Shown here: positions 7,165-14,305 of the stretch, in pieces
Numbering within the stretch: position 1 is the stretch's first letter
How the letters are laid out: every line of letters starts with the position of its first letter
From: Bog-473 sp035947875
Lineage (GTDB): Bacteria > Actinomycetota > Acidimicrobiia > Acidimicrobiales > RAAP-2
Assembly: GCA_035947875.1 (NCBI GenBank)
Contig: DASZJQ010000173.1
Coordinates: forward strand, 1 to 21,106
Reading direction: 5' to 3'
Length of the DNA stretch: 21,106 nt
Made by a program: the position numbers and the translations under genes
The notes under the pieces: model-generated
Told to the model about the DNA's origin: nothing
Seen by the model: the letters and a program-made list of their open reading frames with translations, nothing else
The model's database searches: none

Positions 7165-8031
7165 TCAGGGGTCCAGCGTCCACAGCTTGGCCGGGCGCTC
7201 ACCGTGGCCGATCTGATGATCGATCTCGGCCTGGACCAGCGCCAGGTCATCGGGATGGGTCACGCCGATGCACCGACCCGATGCCGGCAGGACCGTGAAG
7301 GTGGTGGTGGCCAAGGACTGGGCCACCACTTCGGGGAGGAGCACCTCGGCCTCCTCCGAGGCGCCGGTGGCCGCGTCCATCGCGGCCTGCAACGTCTGGT
7401 GAAAGGCCGGCGTGAACCCCCAGAGATTCATGGAGACCCGGGCGTCGGGAGAGATCAGCTCAGGCTGCCGGCCGTCGTCAGAGCGGAATTCGCCGTTGTC
7501 GAGGGGAGTGACCGCCCGGCGCTCGTCCACCCCGAGCAGCCGGCCGTCGTCGGAGACCGAGCAGATCCCGCGGGTGACCGGCGACCGGCCGACCATGGCA
7601 TCGGCCAGGCGGAAACCGACCAGCGCGTCGGTGGGCCGTTCGCTGCGCAGGTGGCCGGCCAGGAGCGCGGAGGCGGCCAGCCCGTAGATGTCGTCGGCGT
7701 TGGCCACCCCGTAGGGCGCGTCGCCCACGTACTTCGACGCCGACAGCACGGCGTCGACTGTGCCGAGCGGCGCCGCCTGCAACGCGAACGCCACGTCGAG
7801 GTCGGCGGGCCAGACGTGCTCGATGTGATAGCGGATGGCCGGGCCGGTGTCTGGGCCCAGCACGACGACGATGTTCCCGAAGCCGGCCTGCCGGGCGTCA
7901 CTGGCCACCAGGTCGATGACCGCTTCGCCGTGGCTTCCCACCGGGGCCAGGGGCTTCACGCCGCCGTAGCGGCGGGCTCGCCCCGCCGCCAGGATGATGA
8001 GGGAGGGTGCTGCGATGGAGGGGGCGCTCAC
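7165..8031 (-). CDS. nucleotidyltransferase (NDP-sugar pyrophosphorylase-like)
   Basis: Protein of 288 aa with the nucleotidyltransferase signature LAAGRARRYGGVKPL (residues 14-28; pattern LAAG-x-x-x-R-[FY]-x-x-x-KPL). It also has LQAAPLGTVDAVL, the usual nucleotide-contact region, and NADDIYG (about 111-117), whose Asp residues correspond to the metal-binding position. The family joins a nucleotide to a sugar-1-phosphate, phosphocholine or a similar group; the substrate is unknown. The start GTG 8031 overlaps the KAS III stop as GTGA; a TTG at 8040 is possible but less likely. It is the last gene of the LLM-thiolase-KAS III operon, an unexpected partner for lipid enzymes, and may decorate or activate the product of that pathway (inference). 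Confidence 0.85.
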   Translation of the reverse strand: MSAPSIAAPSLIILAAGRARRYGGVKPLAPVGSHGEAVIDLVASDARQAGFGNIVVVLGPDTGPAIRYHIEHVWPADLDVAFALQAAPLGTVDAVLSASKYVGDAPYGVANADDIYGLAASALLAGHLRSERPTDALVGFRLADAMVGRSPVTRGICSVSDDGRLLGVDERRAVTPLDNGEFRSDDGRQPELISPDARVSMNLWGFTPAFHQTLQAAMDAATGASEEAEVLLPEVVAQSLATTTFTVLPASGRCIGVTHPDDLALVQAEIDHQIGHGERPAKLWTLDP

Positions 8032-8954
8032 GCGCCCCAACGGAGGACGGCGCTGGCCCAGGTCATGCCCCCGCCGAACCCGGCCAAGAGGAGGTGGTCA
8101 CCCTCGTGCACCCGCCCCGTGGCCAGGGCGTCGTGCAGGGCGAGCGGGATGGAGGCGGACGACGTGTTCCCGTAGCGGTCGATGACCGAGACGGCCCGCT
8201 CCTCGGGGATGCCCAGCCGCTGGCACACCGCCTGGATGATGCGCAGGTTGGCCTGGTGGGGCACGAGCAGGGCGATGTCGTCGGGCCCGAGACCGGCATC
8301 GGCCATGGCTTGCTCGGTCGACTCGACCACGGCGCGGACGGCCTTGCGGAAGACCTCCTTGCCGTCCATGGTGAGGAAGCCACCGTGCTCGGCGTAGAGC
8401 AGGTGGCGCAACGAACCGTCGGAATGGAGGTTCCAGCTGATCAGCTGACCCGGGCCGTCGACCGGTTCGATCACCACGGCGCCGGCGCCGTCACCGACGA
8501 TCACGGCCAGGGACCGGTCGTCCCAGTCGGTGACCTTCGAGAGGGTCTCCGAGCCGATGAGCAGGATGGGACCGGATCCGGCGGCGATGAGCCCCGACAC
8601 CGTGACGATCCCGTAGACGAAGCCCGAGCAGGCGGCGTTGATGTCGAAGGCGCCCCCGTTGATCCCCAGGGCGTTCTGGACCGTGGGGGAGGTGCCCGGG
8701 ATGACTGCGTCGGGGGTGGTGGTGGCCAGGATCAGATGGTCGATCTCGGCCCCCGTACGCCCGGCGTCGTCCAGCGCCGCCTGCCCGGCTTCGATGGCCA
8801 GGCCCGACGTGGTGCCGCCGATGTGGCGTTGGCGGATGCCCGTGCGTTCGACGATCCAGCTGTCGCTGGTGTCGAGGGTGGCAGCCAGGTCATCGTTGGT
8901 CACGATCTTGTCCGGCACGGCGATGCCGCAGCCGGTGATGCGAATGCCTCTCAC
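8028..8954 (-). CDS. 3-oxoacyl-ACP synthase III family protein (FabH-like)
   Basis: Thiolase-fold condensing enzyme of 308 aa. The KAS III catalytic triad is complete: Cys109 in INAACSGFVYG, His233 in VPHQANLRII and Asn263 in YGNTSSASIPLAL. GDGAGAVVIEP and the end GFGGGMTWASAVLRW are also family hallmarks, and WIVERTGIRQRHI is the usual N-terminal motif. FabH starts fatty acid synthesis by condensing acyl-CoA with malonyl-ACP; relatives make alkenes, ketones or secondary metabolites. It sits between an SCP-x-type thiolase and a nucleotidyltransferase, joined to both by GTGA overlaps, rather than in a fab cluster. A specialised condensation is therefore as likely as general fatty acid initiation. 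Confidence 0.92.
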   Translation of the reverse strand: MRGIRITGCGIAVPDKIVTNDDLAATLDTSDSWIVERTGIRQRHIGGTTSGLAIEAGQAALDDAGRTGAEIDHLILATTTPDAVIPGTSPTVQNALGINGGAFDINAACSGFVYGIVTVSGLIAAGSGPILLIGSETLSKVTDWDDRSLAVIVGDGAGAVVIEPVDGPGQLISWNLHSDGSLRHLLYAEHGGFLTMDGKEVFRKAVRAVVESTEQAMADAGLGPDDIALLVPHQANLRIIQAVCQRLGIPEERAVSVIDRYGNTSSASIPLALHDALATGRVHEGDHLLLAGFGGGMTWASAVLRWGA

Positions 8955-10168
8955 GCTTGGCCCCCGGCTCCTGCCTGCGCCCCGGCCGTCACCGCGTGGA
9001 TGGCGATGAAGCCGGCGTCACCCTCGATGATGCCGCCCGAGTTGACGGCCAGGCCCAACCGGACCCGGCCCACCTGGCGCCCCACCGCCCGTCCGCGCAA
9101 CTGGTTGGCCAACTCCACCACCTGGGCCAGCCCGGTGGCGCCCAGGGGATGCCCCCGGCCCACCAGGCCGCCCGACGAGTTGACCACCAATCCGGGTGTG
9201 TCGATGCCGGTGTCACCCGATTCCGTGGCCGGGCCGGCCTCCCCGACCCCGAAGAGCCCGAGCGACTCGAGGGCGTAGATCTCCTCGGCCGCCGTGGCGT
9301 CGTGCAGCTCGACCAGGTCGACGTCGGACGGGCCCACGCCGGCGGCTTCCCAAGCGGCGTCGGCGGTCTGGGTCATTCGGTCGTGGTAGTCGAGGAGTCC
9401 ATTGCCGGAGCGGGCCACCGAAGCGATGATACGAGGAGCGGAGGCCGGGGCGGCGACGGCGGGGCCGGCCACGATGGCGGCGGCCGCTCCGTCGGTGAAG
9501 GAGCTGCACATCAGTCGGGTCAAGATACCCGCCACCTGAGGCGCCGACAGCACCTCCTCGATGGTCCGCGTGCGCTGACATTGGGCCAGCGGGTTGCGGG
9601 CCGCGTGATCGAAGGCCTTCACGGCGGCGGCGGCGATCTGGCGCAGCGTCACCCCACGCTCGGCCATGATCCGCTGGGCCCAGCCGTCGTTGAGCCCCAT
9701 GAGGATGCTCCCGGCCGGGTTGTCGTCGGTGTGGGCCAGCCGGTCGTGCAGGTCGAGCCGGTAGTCGGCCGGCAGGCCGTCCTCGATGCCGGCCATCGTC
9801 TCGCCCCGGTCCCCGGTCCACATCTTCTCCACCCCGAGGGCGAGCACCGGTCGATCCTGGGCGGCCGCCACCATCGTGGCCACATGGAGGGCTGAACTTC
9901 CGCCGGCACACGAGTTGTCCACGTTGATGATGGCGACGTCGTTGAGCCCGGCCTTGCGCAGCCAGGACTGCCCCCGCACGCAGGCCTGGTTGTTCAGTCG
10001 TCCCCCCGTGGCGTTGCCGACGACGACCAGGCCGAGCTCGCCCGCCGACAGGCCGGCGTCGCCCAGGGCTTCGTAGACGGCCTGGTAGGCCATCGTCTCG
10101 GGGGAGAGGTCACGACGGCTCATGTCCGTCATGCCGGTACCGAGAATGGCGATGGGGGTGCTGCTCAT
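8951..10168 (-). CDS. SCP-x-type thiolase / acetyl-CoA acetyltransferase-like
   Basis: Protein of 405 aa beginning MSSTPIAILGTGMTDMSRRD, typical of the SCP-x/Ltp thiolase group. The acylated cysteine is Cys87 in NVDNSCAGGSSAL, His289 lies in ELHDATAAEE, and His340 in GGLVGRGHPLGATG. The usual C-terminal Cys-His-Gly active-site motif of degradative thiolases is replaced by a GLAVNSGG segment, as in many SCP-x members. This group cleaves or forms 3-ketoacyl-CoA bonds, often of steroid or branched-chain acyl-CoAs, and some members act as aldolases; the substrate here is unknown. The start ATG 10168 lies 13 nt behind the LLM oxidoreductase stop. The 3' end overlaps the KAS III start by GTGA. Confidence 0.9.
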   Translation of the reverse strand: MSSTPIAILGTGMTDMSRRDLSPETMAYQAVYEALGDAGLSAGELGLVVVGNATGGRLNNQACVRGQSWLRKAGLNDVAIINVDNSCAGGSSALHVATMVAAAQDRPVLALGVEKMWTGDRGETMAGIEDGLPADYRLDLHDRLAHTDDNPAGSILMGLNDGWAQRIMAERGVTLRQIAAAAVKAFDHAARNPLAQCQRTRTIEEVLSAPQVAGILTRLMCSSFTDGAAAAIVAGPAVAAPASAPRIIASVARSGNGLLDYHDRMTQTADAAWEAAGVGPSDVDLVELHDATAAEEIYALESLGLFGVGEAGPATESGDTGIDTPGLVVNSSGGLVGRGHPLGATGLAQVVELANQLRGRAVGRQVGRVRLGLAVNSGGIIEGDAGFIAIHAVTAGAQAGAGGQA

Positions 10169-10181
10169 GCGGTGGTACTCA

Positions 10182-11183
10182 TCAGGTCACTCCTACCGAA
10201 ACGGCGCCAGTCGTACTTGTCGTGCTGGTCGTGGCGGCGAAGGCGGCGCGCAACGCGGTGAAGTGCGCCAGGGCGCCGGTGCCGGCCACCATGACGATGA
10301 CGTGGCGGGCCCCCGCCCGCGCGAAGCGGAGCAGCTGGGCGGCGCAAGCGTCGGCCGGACCGGCCACCAGATGGCGGTGGAACGCCTTGGTGGGGAGTCC
10401 GTAGAGCTCGGACAGCCACTCCGACCCCCGCCGGTGGGCGTGCCCGTCTGGCTCGCTGTCGTCGCCGACGTGCACGAAGACCACCACGCCCGGCGTGACG
10501 ACGTCGGGTGGGCGCCCGGCCTGCGCGGTCTCACGGCGCAGCGCGTCGAGGGCGGGCCCGTACTCGTCCACGCTGAGGAACAGTGGTATCCACGCATCGC
10601 CGACGGCGGCGGCTCGTTGGCGGGCCGCCGCGCTGGCGCCACCGATCCACAGCGGCACCCGGGGCGAGGCGGGGAGTTGGCGGTACTCCGGTGCCGGATC
10701 GCCGGCGCTGGCCCAGGCGTCGTGCAGGGCGGCGATGCCTGAATCCATGAGGCGACCCCGCCGGTGGTAGTCGACCCCGGCCCGGGCGTACTCGTCGGCG
10801 TGGATCCCCACGCCCAGTCCCAATACGAACCGTCCCTCGGCCAGGTGTTGGAGCGAGGTGACCTGTTTGGCCACGGCCGAGGGCTGGCGCAGCGGGAGCT
10901 GAAGGATGCAGCTGCCCAGGGTCAGGCGCTCGGTGGCCGCGGCGGCGACGGCCAGCGTCGTGAGGCACTCGTTGATGGGATGGGGCCAGAAGAGGTGGTC
11001 CACCGCCCACAACGAGTCCGCTCCGACGGCCTCGATGCGCCGGCACAGCTCGGCCAGGGCACCGGCCCCGGTCCGGGTAGTACCGGCAGTACTACCATCG
11101 TCAGCTGGAAGTTCCCCCTGCATGGTGGCGGGGAGGATCAATCCGAGGGCCGGACGATGCGCTCCGTTTCCTACCGGCGTCAC
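10182..11183 (-). CDS. LLM-class (probably F420-dependent) oxidoreductase
   Basis: Luciferase-like TIM-barrel protein of 333 aa. Visible are ALGLILP (strand 1), ELCRRIEAVGADSLWAVDHLFW, AAATERLTLGSCILQLPLRQPSAVAKQVTSLQHLAEGRFVLGLGVG (the usual cofactor-side core), VPLWIGGASAAARQRAAAVGDAWIP, and a C-terminal ARAGARHVIVMV strand. Members transfer hydride between F420 or FMN and varied substrates. GTG 11183 is chosen because TAACAT (11195 to 11190) ends six bases upstream. It is the first gene of a four-gene operon with thiolase, KAS III and nucleotidyltransferase. The C-terminal tail, rich in Thr and Ser, is encoded by a 9-bp tandem array and looks like an appended extension. An 8-bp inverted repeat lies early in the gene. 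Confidence 0.88.
   Translation of the reverse strand: MTPVGNGAHRPALGLILPATMQGELPADDGSTAGTTRTGAGALAELCRRIEAVGADSLWAVDHLFWPHPINECLTTLAVAAAATERLTLGSCILQLPLRQPSAVAKQVTSLQHLAEGRFVLGLGVGIHADEYARAGVDYHRRGRLMDSGIAALHDAWASAGDPAPEYRQLPASPRVPLWIGGASAAARQRAAAVGDAWIPLFLSVDEYGPALDALRRETAQAGRPPDVVTPGVVVFVHVGDDSEPDGHAHRRGSEWLSELYGLPTKAFHRHLVAGPADACAAQLLRFARAGARHVIVMVAGTGALAHFTALRAAFAATTSTTSTTGAVSVGVT
10210..10236. repeat. 9-bp tandem array at LLM gene 3' end
   Basis: GTCGTACTT, GTCGTGCTG and GTCGTGGCG are three 9-bp units. On the minus strand they encode the Thr-Thr-Ser type tail of the LLM oxidoreductase. Confidence 0.7.
11076..11096. repeat. 8-bp inverted repeat inside LLM gene
   Basis: GGTAGTAC (11076-11083), spacer CGGCA, GTACTACC (11089-11096): a perfect inverted repeat about 90-110 nt downstream of the LLM start codon. 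It resembles a dimeric-repressor site by form only; it could also be chance or an RNA hairpin. Confidence 0.5.
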
Positions 11184-11189
11184 ACCGAC

Positions 11190-11195
11190 ATGTTA
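11190..11195 (-). promoter_or_regulatory. -10 element of LLM-thiolase operon, leaderless
   Basis: TAACAT on the minus strand, six bases before GTG 11183. The same hexamer at the same distance precedes the thioesterase gene next door. Confidence 0.5.
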
Positions 11196-11227
11196 CGCAT
11201 CGGGCGTGGTGCTGCCCACTTGGGCCA

Positions 11228-11680
11228 TCACGACCCGGCGACGGCGCCCTGGGCGCCGCCCGGGGCGCCGAGCACGGCCAAGGTGCAGCGGGCCTGGCAA
11301 ATGACCCGTTCGTCATCGTCGGTGAGGCTGATGGACCAGACCTGGACGGTCCGCCCGGCCCGCAGCGGGGTGGCGGTGGCGGTGAGGTGCCCGTCGCGTA
11401 GCGAGCGCAGATGGCTGGCGTTGATCTCGATGCCCACCACCTGGCGATCGGGTCCCGCGGCCAGCGACGCACCGAGGCTGGCCGCGGACTCGGCCAGCAG
11501 CGCCGAGACCCCGCCGTGGAGGATCCCGTAGGGCTGGTGGACCTTCCAGGTCACCGGCAATCGGAGGACGACCCGGGTCGACTCGGCTTCGAGCACTTCG
11601 ACGTCGAGGAGCTCGTGAATGTCGTGACGTCCGCTCGGGAACGGCCGACGATCGTCCGGTGCGGCGGGAGCAGGGGACAC
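11228..11680 (-). CDS. PaaI/hotdog-fold thioesterase
   Basis: Protein of 150 aa with the hotdog signature YGILHGGVSALLAESAAS, where HGG-x4-LAE carries the probable catalytic acidic residue of PaaI-type acyl-CoA thioesterases. EINASHLRSLRDGHLTATATPLRAGRTVQVWSISLTDDD follows, covering strands 2-4 of the fold. It hydrolyses an acyl- or aroyl-CoA; the exact substrate is unknown. The start GTG 11680 is supported by TAACAT six bases upstream. It is divergent from threonine aldolase, with only 37 bp between the start codons. The C-terminal codons (11240-11275) contain repeated GGCGCC words, another sign of local duplication at a gene end. Confidence 0.88.
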   Translation of the reverse strand: MSPAPAAPDDRRPFPSGRHDIHELLDVEVLEAESTRVVLRLPVTWKVHQPYGILHGGVSALLAESAASLGASLAAGPDRQVVGIEINASHLRSLRDGHLTATATPLRAGRTVQVWSISLTDDDERVICQARCTLAVLGAPGGAQGAVAGS

Positions 11681-11686
11681 GGCGGG

Positions 11687-11692
11687 ATGTTA
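11687..11692 (-). promoter_or_regulatory. -10 element of thioesterase gene, leaderless
   Basis: TAACAT on the minus strand, six bases before GTG 11680. Only 13 bp separate it from the plus-strand -10 box of the threonine aldolase, so the two promoters lie back to back. Confidence 0.5.
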
Positions 11693-11705
11693 CCGGTGCC
11701 CCCGT

Positions 11706-11711
11706 TAGGGT
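11706..11711 (+). promoter_or_regulatory. -10 element of threonine aldolase, leaderless
   Basis: TAGGGT (TANNNT) ends six bases before GTG 11718. No ribosome binding site is present, in line with a leaderless mRNA. Confidence 0.5.
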
Positions 11712-11717
11712 GAACGC

Positions 11718-12737
11718 GTGGCCGGCCTGGTCGATCTACGCAGTGACACGGTCACCCGACCGACACCGACCATGCGGCGCGCCATGGCCGACGCCGAGGT
11801 GGGCGACGACGACTACGGGGAAGATCCCACCGTGCGCGCGCTCGAAGAGGTGTTCGCCCAACGCATCGGCAAGCCGGCCGCACTCTTCGTCCCTTCGGGG
11901 ACCATGGCCAACCAGATTGCCGTGCGGCTCCTGGCCACGTCCGGAACCGCCGTGGTGGCCGGGGCGCGCCACCACCTGGTGGCCTACGAGTACGGCGCGG
12001 CGGCGCGCAATGCGGGTGTGCAGTTCCACACCGTGGATGACGCCGACGGGATGATCGCGCCCGACGCCGTCACGTGGGCGCGCGCGGCGTCGGCGTACCA
12101 CCAACCCGCCGTCTCGCTCGTCTGCCTGGAGAACACCCACATGGCGGCCTCGGGGGCCCCGTGGTCGATGGAGCGGTTGGGCGCGGTGATTGCCGCGTCC
12201 GGGGACCTCCCGGTCCACCTCGACGGCGCCCGCCTCTTCAACGCCGAGGTGGCCACCGGGATACCGGTCTCGGCCTGGGCGGCTCCGGCCACCACCGTCA
12301 TGTGCTGTCTCTCCAAGGGGCTGTGCGCACCGGTGGGCTCGCTGCTGGCGGGGTCGACCGAGCTGGTGACCAGGGGGCGGCTCGAGCGCAAACGCCTCGG
12401 CGGCGGCATGCGCCAGGCAGGCGTCCTGGCCGCACCCGGCCTGGTGGCGCTGAGCCAGATGGTCGATGGCCTGGCCGACGACCACGCGCGGGCGGCCCGG
12501 TTGGCCGATGCGGTGGCCGGGCGGTGGCCGGACAGCGGTCTCGACCCTGCCTCGGTGCGCACCAACATCGTCACGTTCGCGCACCCCGAGCCGGACTCGC
12601 TGCTGGCGCACTTGGAGGGCGACGGCGTCATGGCCGGCACCATCGCGCCGAACGTGGTTCGTCTGGTCACGCACCACGACGTCGACGATGCCGGAATCGA
12701 GCGAGCGGTCGGCGCGCTGGCCAGCGCGCCGACCTGA
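11718..12737 (+). CDS. ltaE: low-specificity L-threonine aldolase
   Basis: PLP enzyme splitting L-threonine or allo-threonine into glycine and acetaldehyde. The start DLRSDTVTRPTPTMRRAMADAEVGDDDYGEDPTV is almost diagnostic of the family. Further motifs are FVPSGTMANQIA, LENTHMAASG, the PLP-holding Asp169 in HLDGARLFNA, the Schiff-base Lys200 in CLSKGLCAPVGS, and RKRLGGGMRQAG. The length of 339 aa is normal. GTG 11718 is set by a -10 box at leaderless distance. It leads a plus-strand operon with an LLM oxidoreductase (9-nt gap) and a DUF6817-like protein. Confidence 0.95.
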   Translation: MAGLVDLRSDTVTRPTPTMRRAMADAEVGDDDYGEDPTVRALEEVFAQRIGKPAALFVPSGTMANQIAVRLLATSGTAVVAGARHHLVAYEYGAAARNAGVQFHTVDDADGMIAPDAVTWARAASAYHQPAVSLVCLENTHMAASGAPWSMERLGAVIAASGDLPVHLDGARLFNAEVATGIPVSAWAAPATTVMCCLSKGLCAPVGSLLAGSTELVTRGRLERKRLGGGMRQAGVLAAPGLVALSQMVDGLADDHARAARLADAVAGRWPDSGLDPASVRTNIVTFAHPEPDSLLAHLEGDGVMAGTIAPNVVRLVTHHDVDDAGIERAVGALASAPT

Positions 12738-12746
12738 AGGGAAACC

Positions 12747-13640
12747 ATGAAGATCCGAATCGGTGTCAGTGCCGGCGGCCAGGACCTGGCGCCCACGGCG
12801 ATGTCGGCGTTGGGGCGGGCCGTCTCCGAGTGCGGATTCGATTCCCTGTGGCTGCCCGAGGTGTTGTCGCGTCCGGGCCCGGACCCCCTGGTCGGACTGG
12901 CCTGGGTCTCGGGATCCTGCCCCGGACTGAAGGTCGGCACCACCATGCTGCTGCCCGGCCGGAACCTGGTGTGGTTGGCCAAGGCGGTGGCCACCCTCGA
13001 CTTGCTCTCGGGCGGCCGCTTCCTGCTGACCTTCGTGCCCGGCCTGTCCATCGGCGGTGAACGCAGTGCCATCGGGATTCCGTCGGCTGAGCGGGGGAAG
13101 TTGATGGATGAGGCCCTCCCGGTGTTGCGCCGTCTCTGGTCCGGTGAGGCGGTCAGCCATGACGGGCCGGTCGGCTCGTTCACCGACGTGGCCGTCTCGC
13201 CCCGCCCGGTGCAAGACCCCTTCGACGTGTGGCTGGGCGGCAATGTGCCCGCCGCGCTCGAGCGTTGCGGCCGCCTCGGCGACGGGTACCTCCCGGCCTT
13301 TTGCACGCCCGGGGATGCGGCGTCGGCCAAGGTGGTCATCGAGCGGGTGGCAGCCGAGCACGGTCGGGCCATCAGCCCCGAACACTTCGGGGTCAGCCTG
13401 GCCTACGCCCCCCCGGGCACCGACCTGTCGGCGGCGCCGATGGGCGCGTTGGCCCGGCGGGCCCGCGGTCGACCGCTGGACGAGATCATCCCCGTGGGGC
13501 TCGACGGGTTGCGTGCGCTCATTGAGGCTTTCTTGGCCGTGGGGTTCTCCAAGTTCGTCGTCCGGCCCCTGGCGCCTCCCGCCGAATGGCGCGCTGAACT
13601 CGAACCGCTGGCGGCTGCGGTGGGCGGGCTGCAGACGTGA
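12747..13640 (+). CDS. LLM-class (probably F420-dependent) oxidoreductase
   Basis: Luciferase-like protein of 297 aa. KIRIGVSAGGQDLAPTAMSALGRAVSECGFDSLWLPEVL is the first strand and helix, then GLKVGTTMLLPGRNLVWLAKAVATLDLLSGGRFLLTFVPG, the conserved core, and PFDVWLGGNVPAALERCGRLGDGYLP. It probably uses F420 or FMN; the substrate is unknown. AAGGGA lies six bases before ATG 12747. It is the middle gene of the operon with threonine aldolase and the DUF6817-like protein, overlapping the latter by GTGA. It differs clearly from the LLM protein at 10182-11183, so the two are not a recent duplication. Confidence 0.88.
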   Translation: MKIRIGVSAGGQDLAPTAMSALGRAVSECGFDSLWLPEVLSRPGPDPLVGLAWVSGSCPGLKVGTTMLLPGRNLVWLAKAVATLDLLSGGRFLLTFVPGLSIGGERSAIGIPSAERGKLMDEALPVLRRLWSGEAVSHDGPVGSFTDVAVSPRPVQDPFDVWLGGNVPAALERCGRLGDGYLPAFCTPGDAASAKVVIERVAAEHGRAISPEHFGVSLAYAPPGTDLSAAPMGALARRARGRPLDEIIPVGLDGLRALIEAFLAVGFSKFVVRPLAPPAEWRAELEPLAAAVGGLQT

Positions 13641-14224
13641 CGGCGGAGGGGGCGGAGGGCGCCGAGTCGGGGGACCGGCGCGCGGCCGCGCTGGCCTTCT
13701 TGCTCCACCACGATGCCGACACGACACACCATCTCTTCGGCGATCTGCTCACCCACCTGTGCGGGGTGGAGGAACTGGTCCGGGCCTGGGGCGGCTCCGA
13801 TCTGCTGGCCCTCGCCGCGCTCGGGCACGCCACGTACGGCACCCATGGTTTCGAGCCCCACTTGCTCGAGTTGGCCGACCGCTCGGTCCTGGCCGGCACC
13901 ATCGGGCCTGAAGCCGAAGGGCTGGTCTACTTCTACGACTCCTGTGACCGCGACCATTTCTATCCGCAGCTCGAAGCGCCGGACACCACGCTGGCCGACC
14001 TCCGATTCCGCGATCGTTTCGACGGGACCGACGTCAGACCGAGTGCCGAGCAGGTGACGCACTTCGTGGACCTGACCTACGCCAACGAGGCCGAGTTGGC
14101 CGGCTCCTCTCCCGGCGGCCCGGCCGAGTGGACGTGGTTGGGCGATTTCTGCCGTCGTACCCGTCGCTGGGCCAGCCCGGGGTTTTTCGCCGGCGCCACC
14201 GCCCTCTTGGCGATCGACGTCTGA
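13637..14224 (+). CDS. DUF6817-like, HD-superfamily-like protein
   Basis: Protein of 195 aa whose core reads HHLFGDLLTHLCGVEELVRAWGGSDLLALAALGHATYGTHGF. The spaced His/Asp residues and the H-A-x-Y-G-T motif recall domains annotated as DUF6817, distantly related to HD phosphohydrolases. This is recalled, not searched. FYDSCDRDHFYPQL in the middle may add further metal ligands. No signal peptide or membrane segment is seen. GTG 13637 overlaps the LLM stop as GTGA, so the two are translationally coupled. The function is unknown. A 10-bp tandem array begins at its stop codon. Confidence 0.75.
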   Translation: MTAEGAEGAESGDRRAAALAFLLHHDADTTHHLFGDLLTHLCGVEELVRAWGGSDLLALAALGHATYGTHGFEPHLLELADRSVLAGTIGPEAEGLVYFYDSCDRDHFYPQLEAPDTTLADLRFRDRFDGTDVRPSAEQVTHFVDLTYANEAELAGSSPGGPAEWTWLGDFCRRTRRWASPGFFAGATALLAIDV

Positions 14225-14270
14225 ACCAGGCCGAACCAGGCCGTACCAGGCGGAAGCGGGCGGAACCGGT
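14221..14270. repeat. 10-bp tandem array after DUF6817-like gene
   Basis: Five 10-bp units in perfect register: CTGAACCAGG, CCGAACCAGG, CCGTACCAGG, CGGAAGCGGG, CGGAACCGGT. They start at the stop codon (TGA 14222-14224) and fill most of the 81-bp gap before the LmbE gene. Confidence 0.85.
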
Positions 14271-14292
14271 TCGGGCGCGACGCCGTCCCCCC

Positions 14293-14298
14293 TACGCT
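14293..14298 (+). promoter_or_regulatory. -10 element of LmbE gene, leaderless
   Basis: TACGCT (TANNNT) ends seven bases before GTG 14306. No ribosome binding site is present. Confidence 0.45.
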
Positions 14299-14305
14299 GC
14301 TGCGA

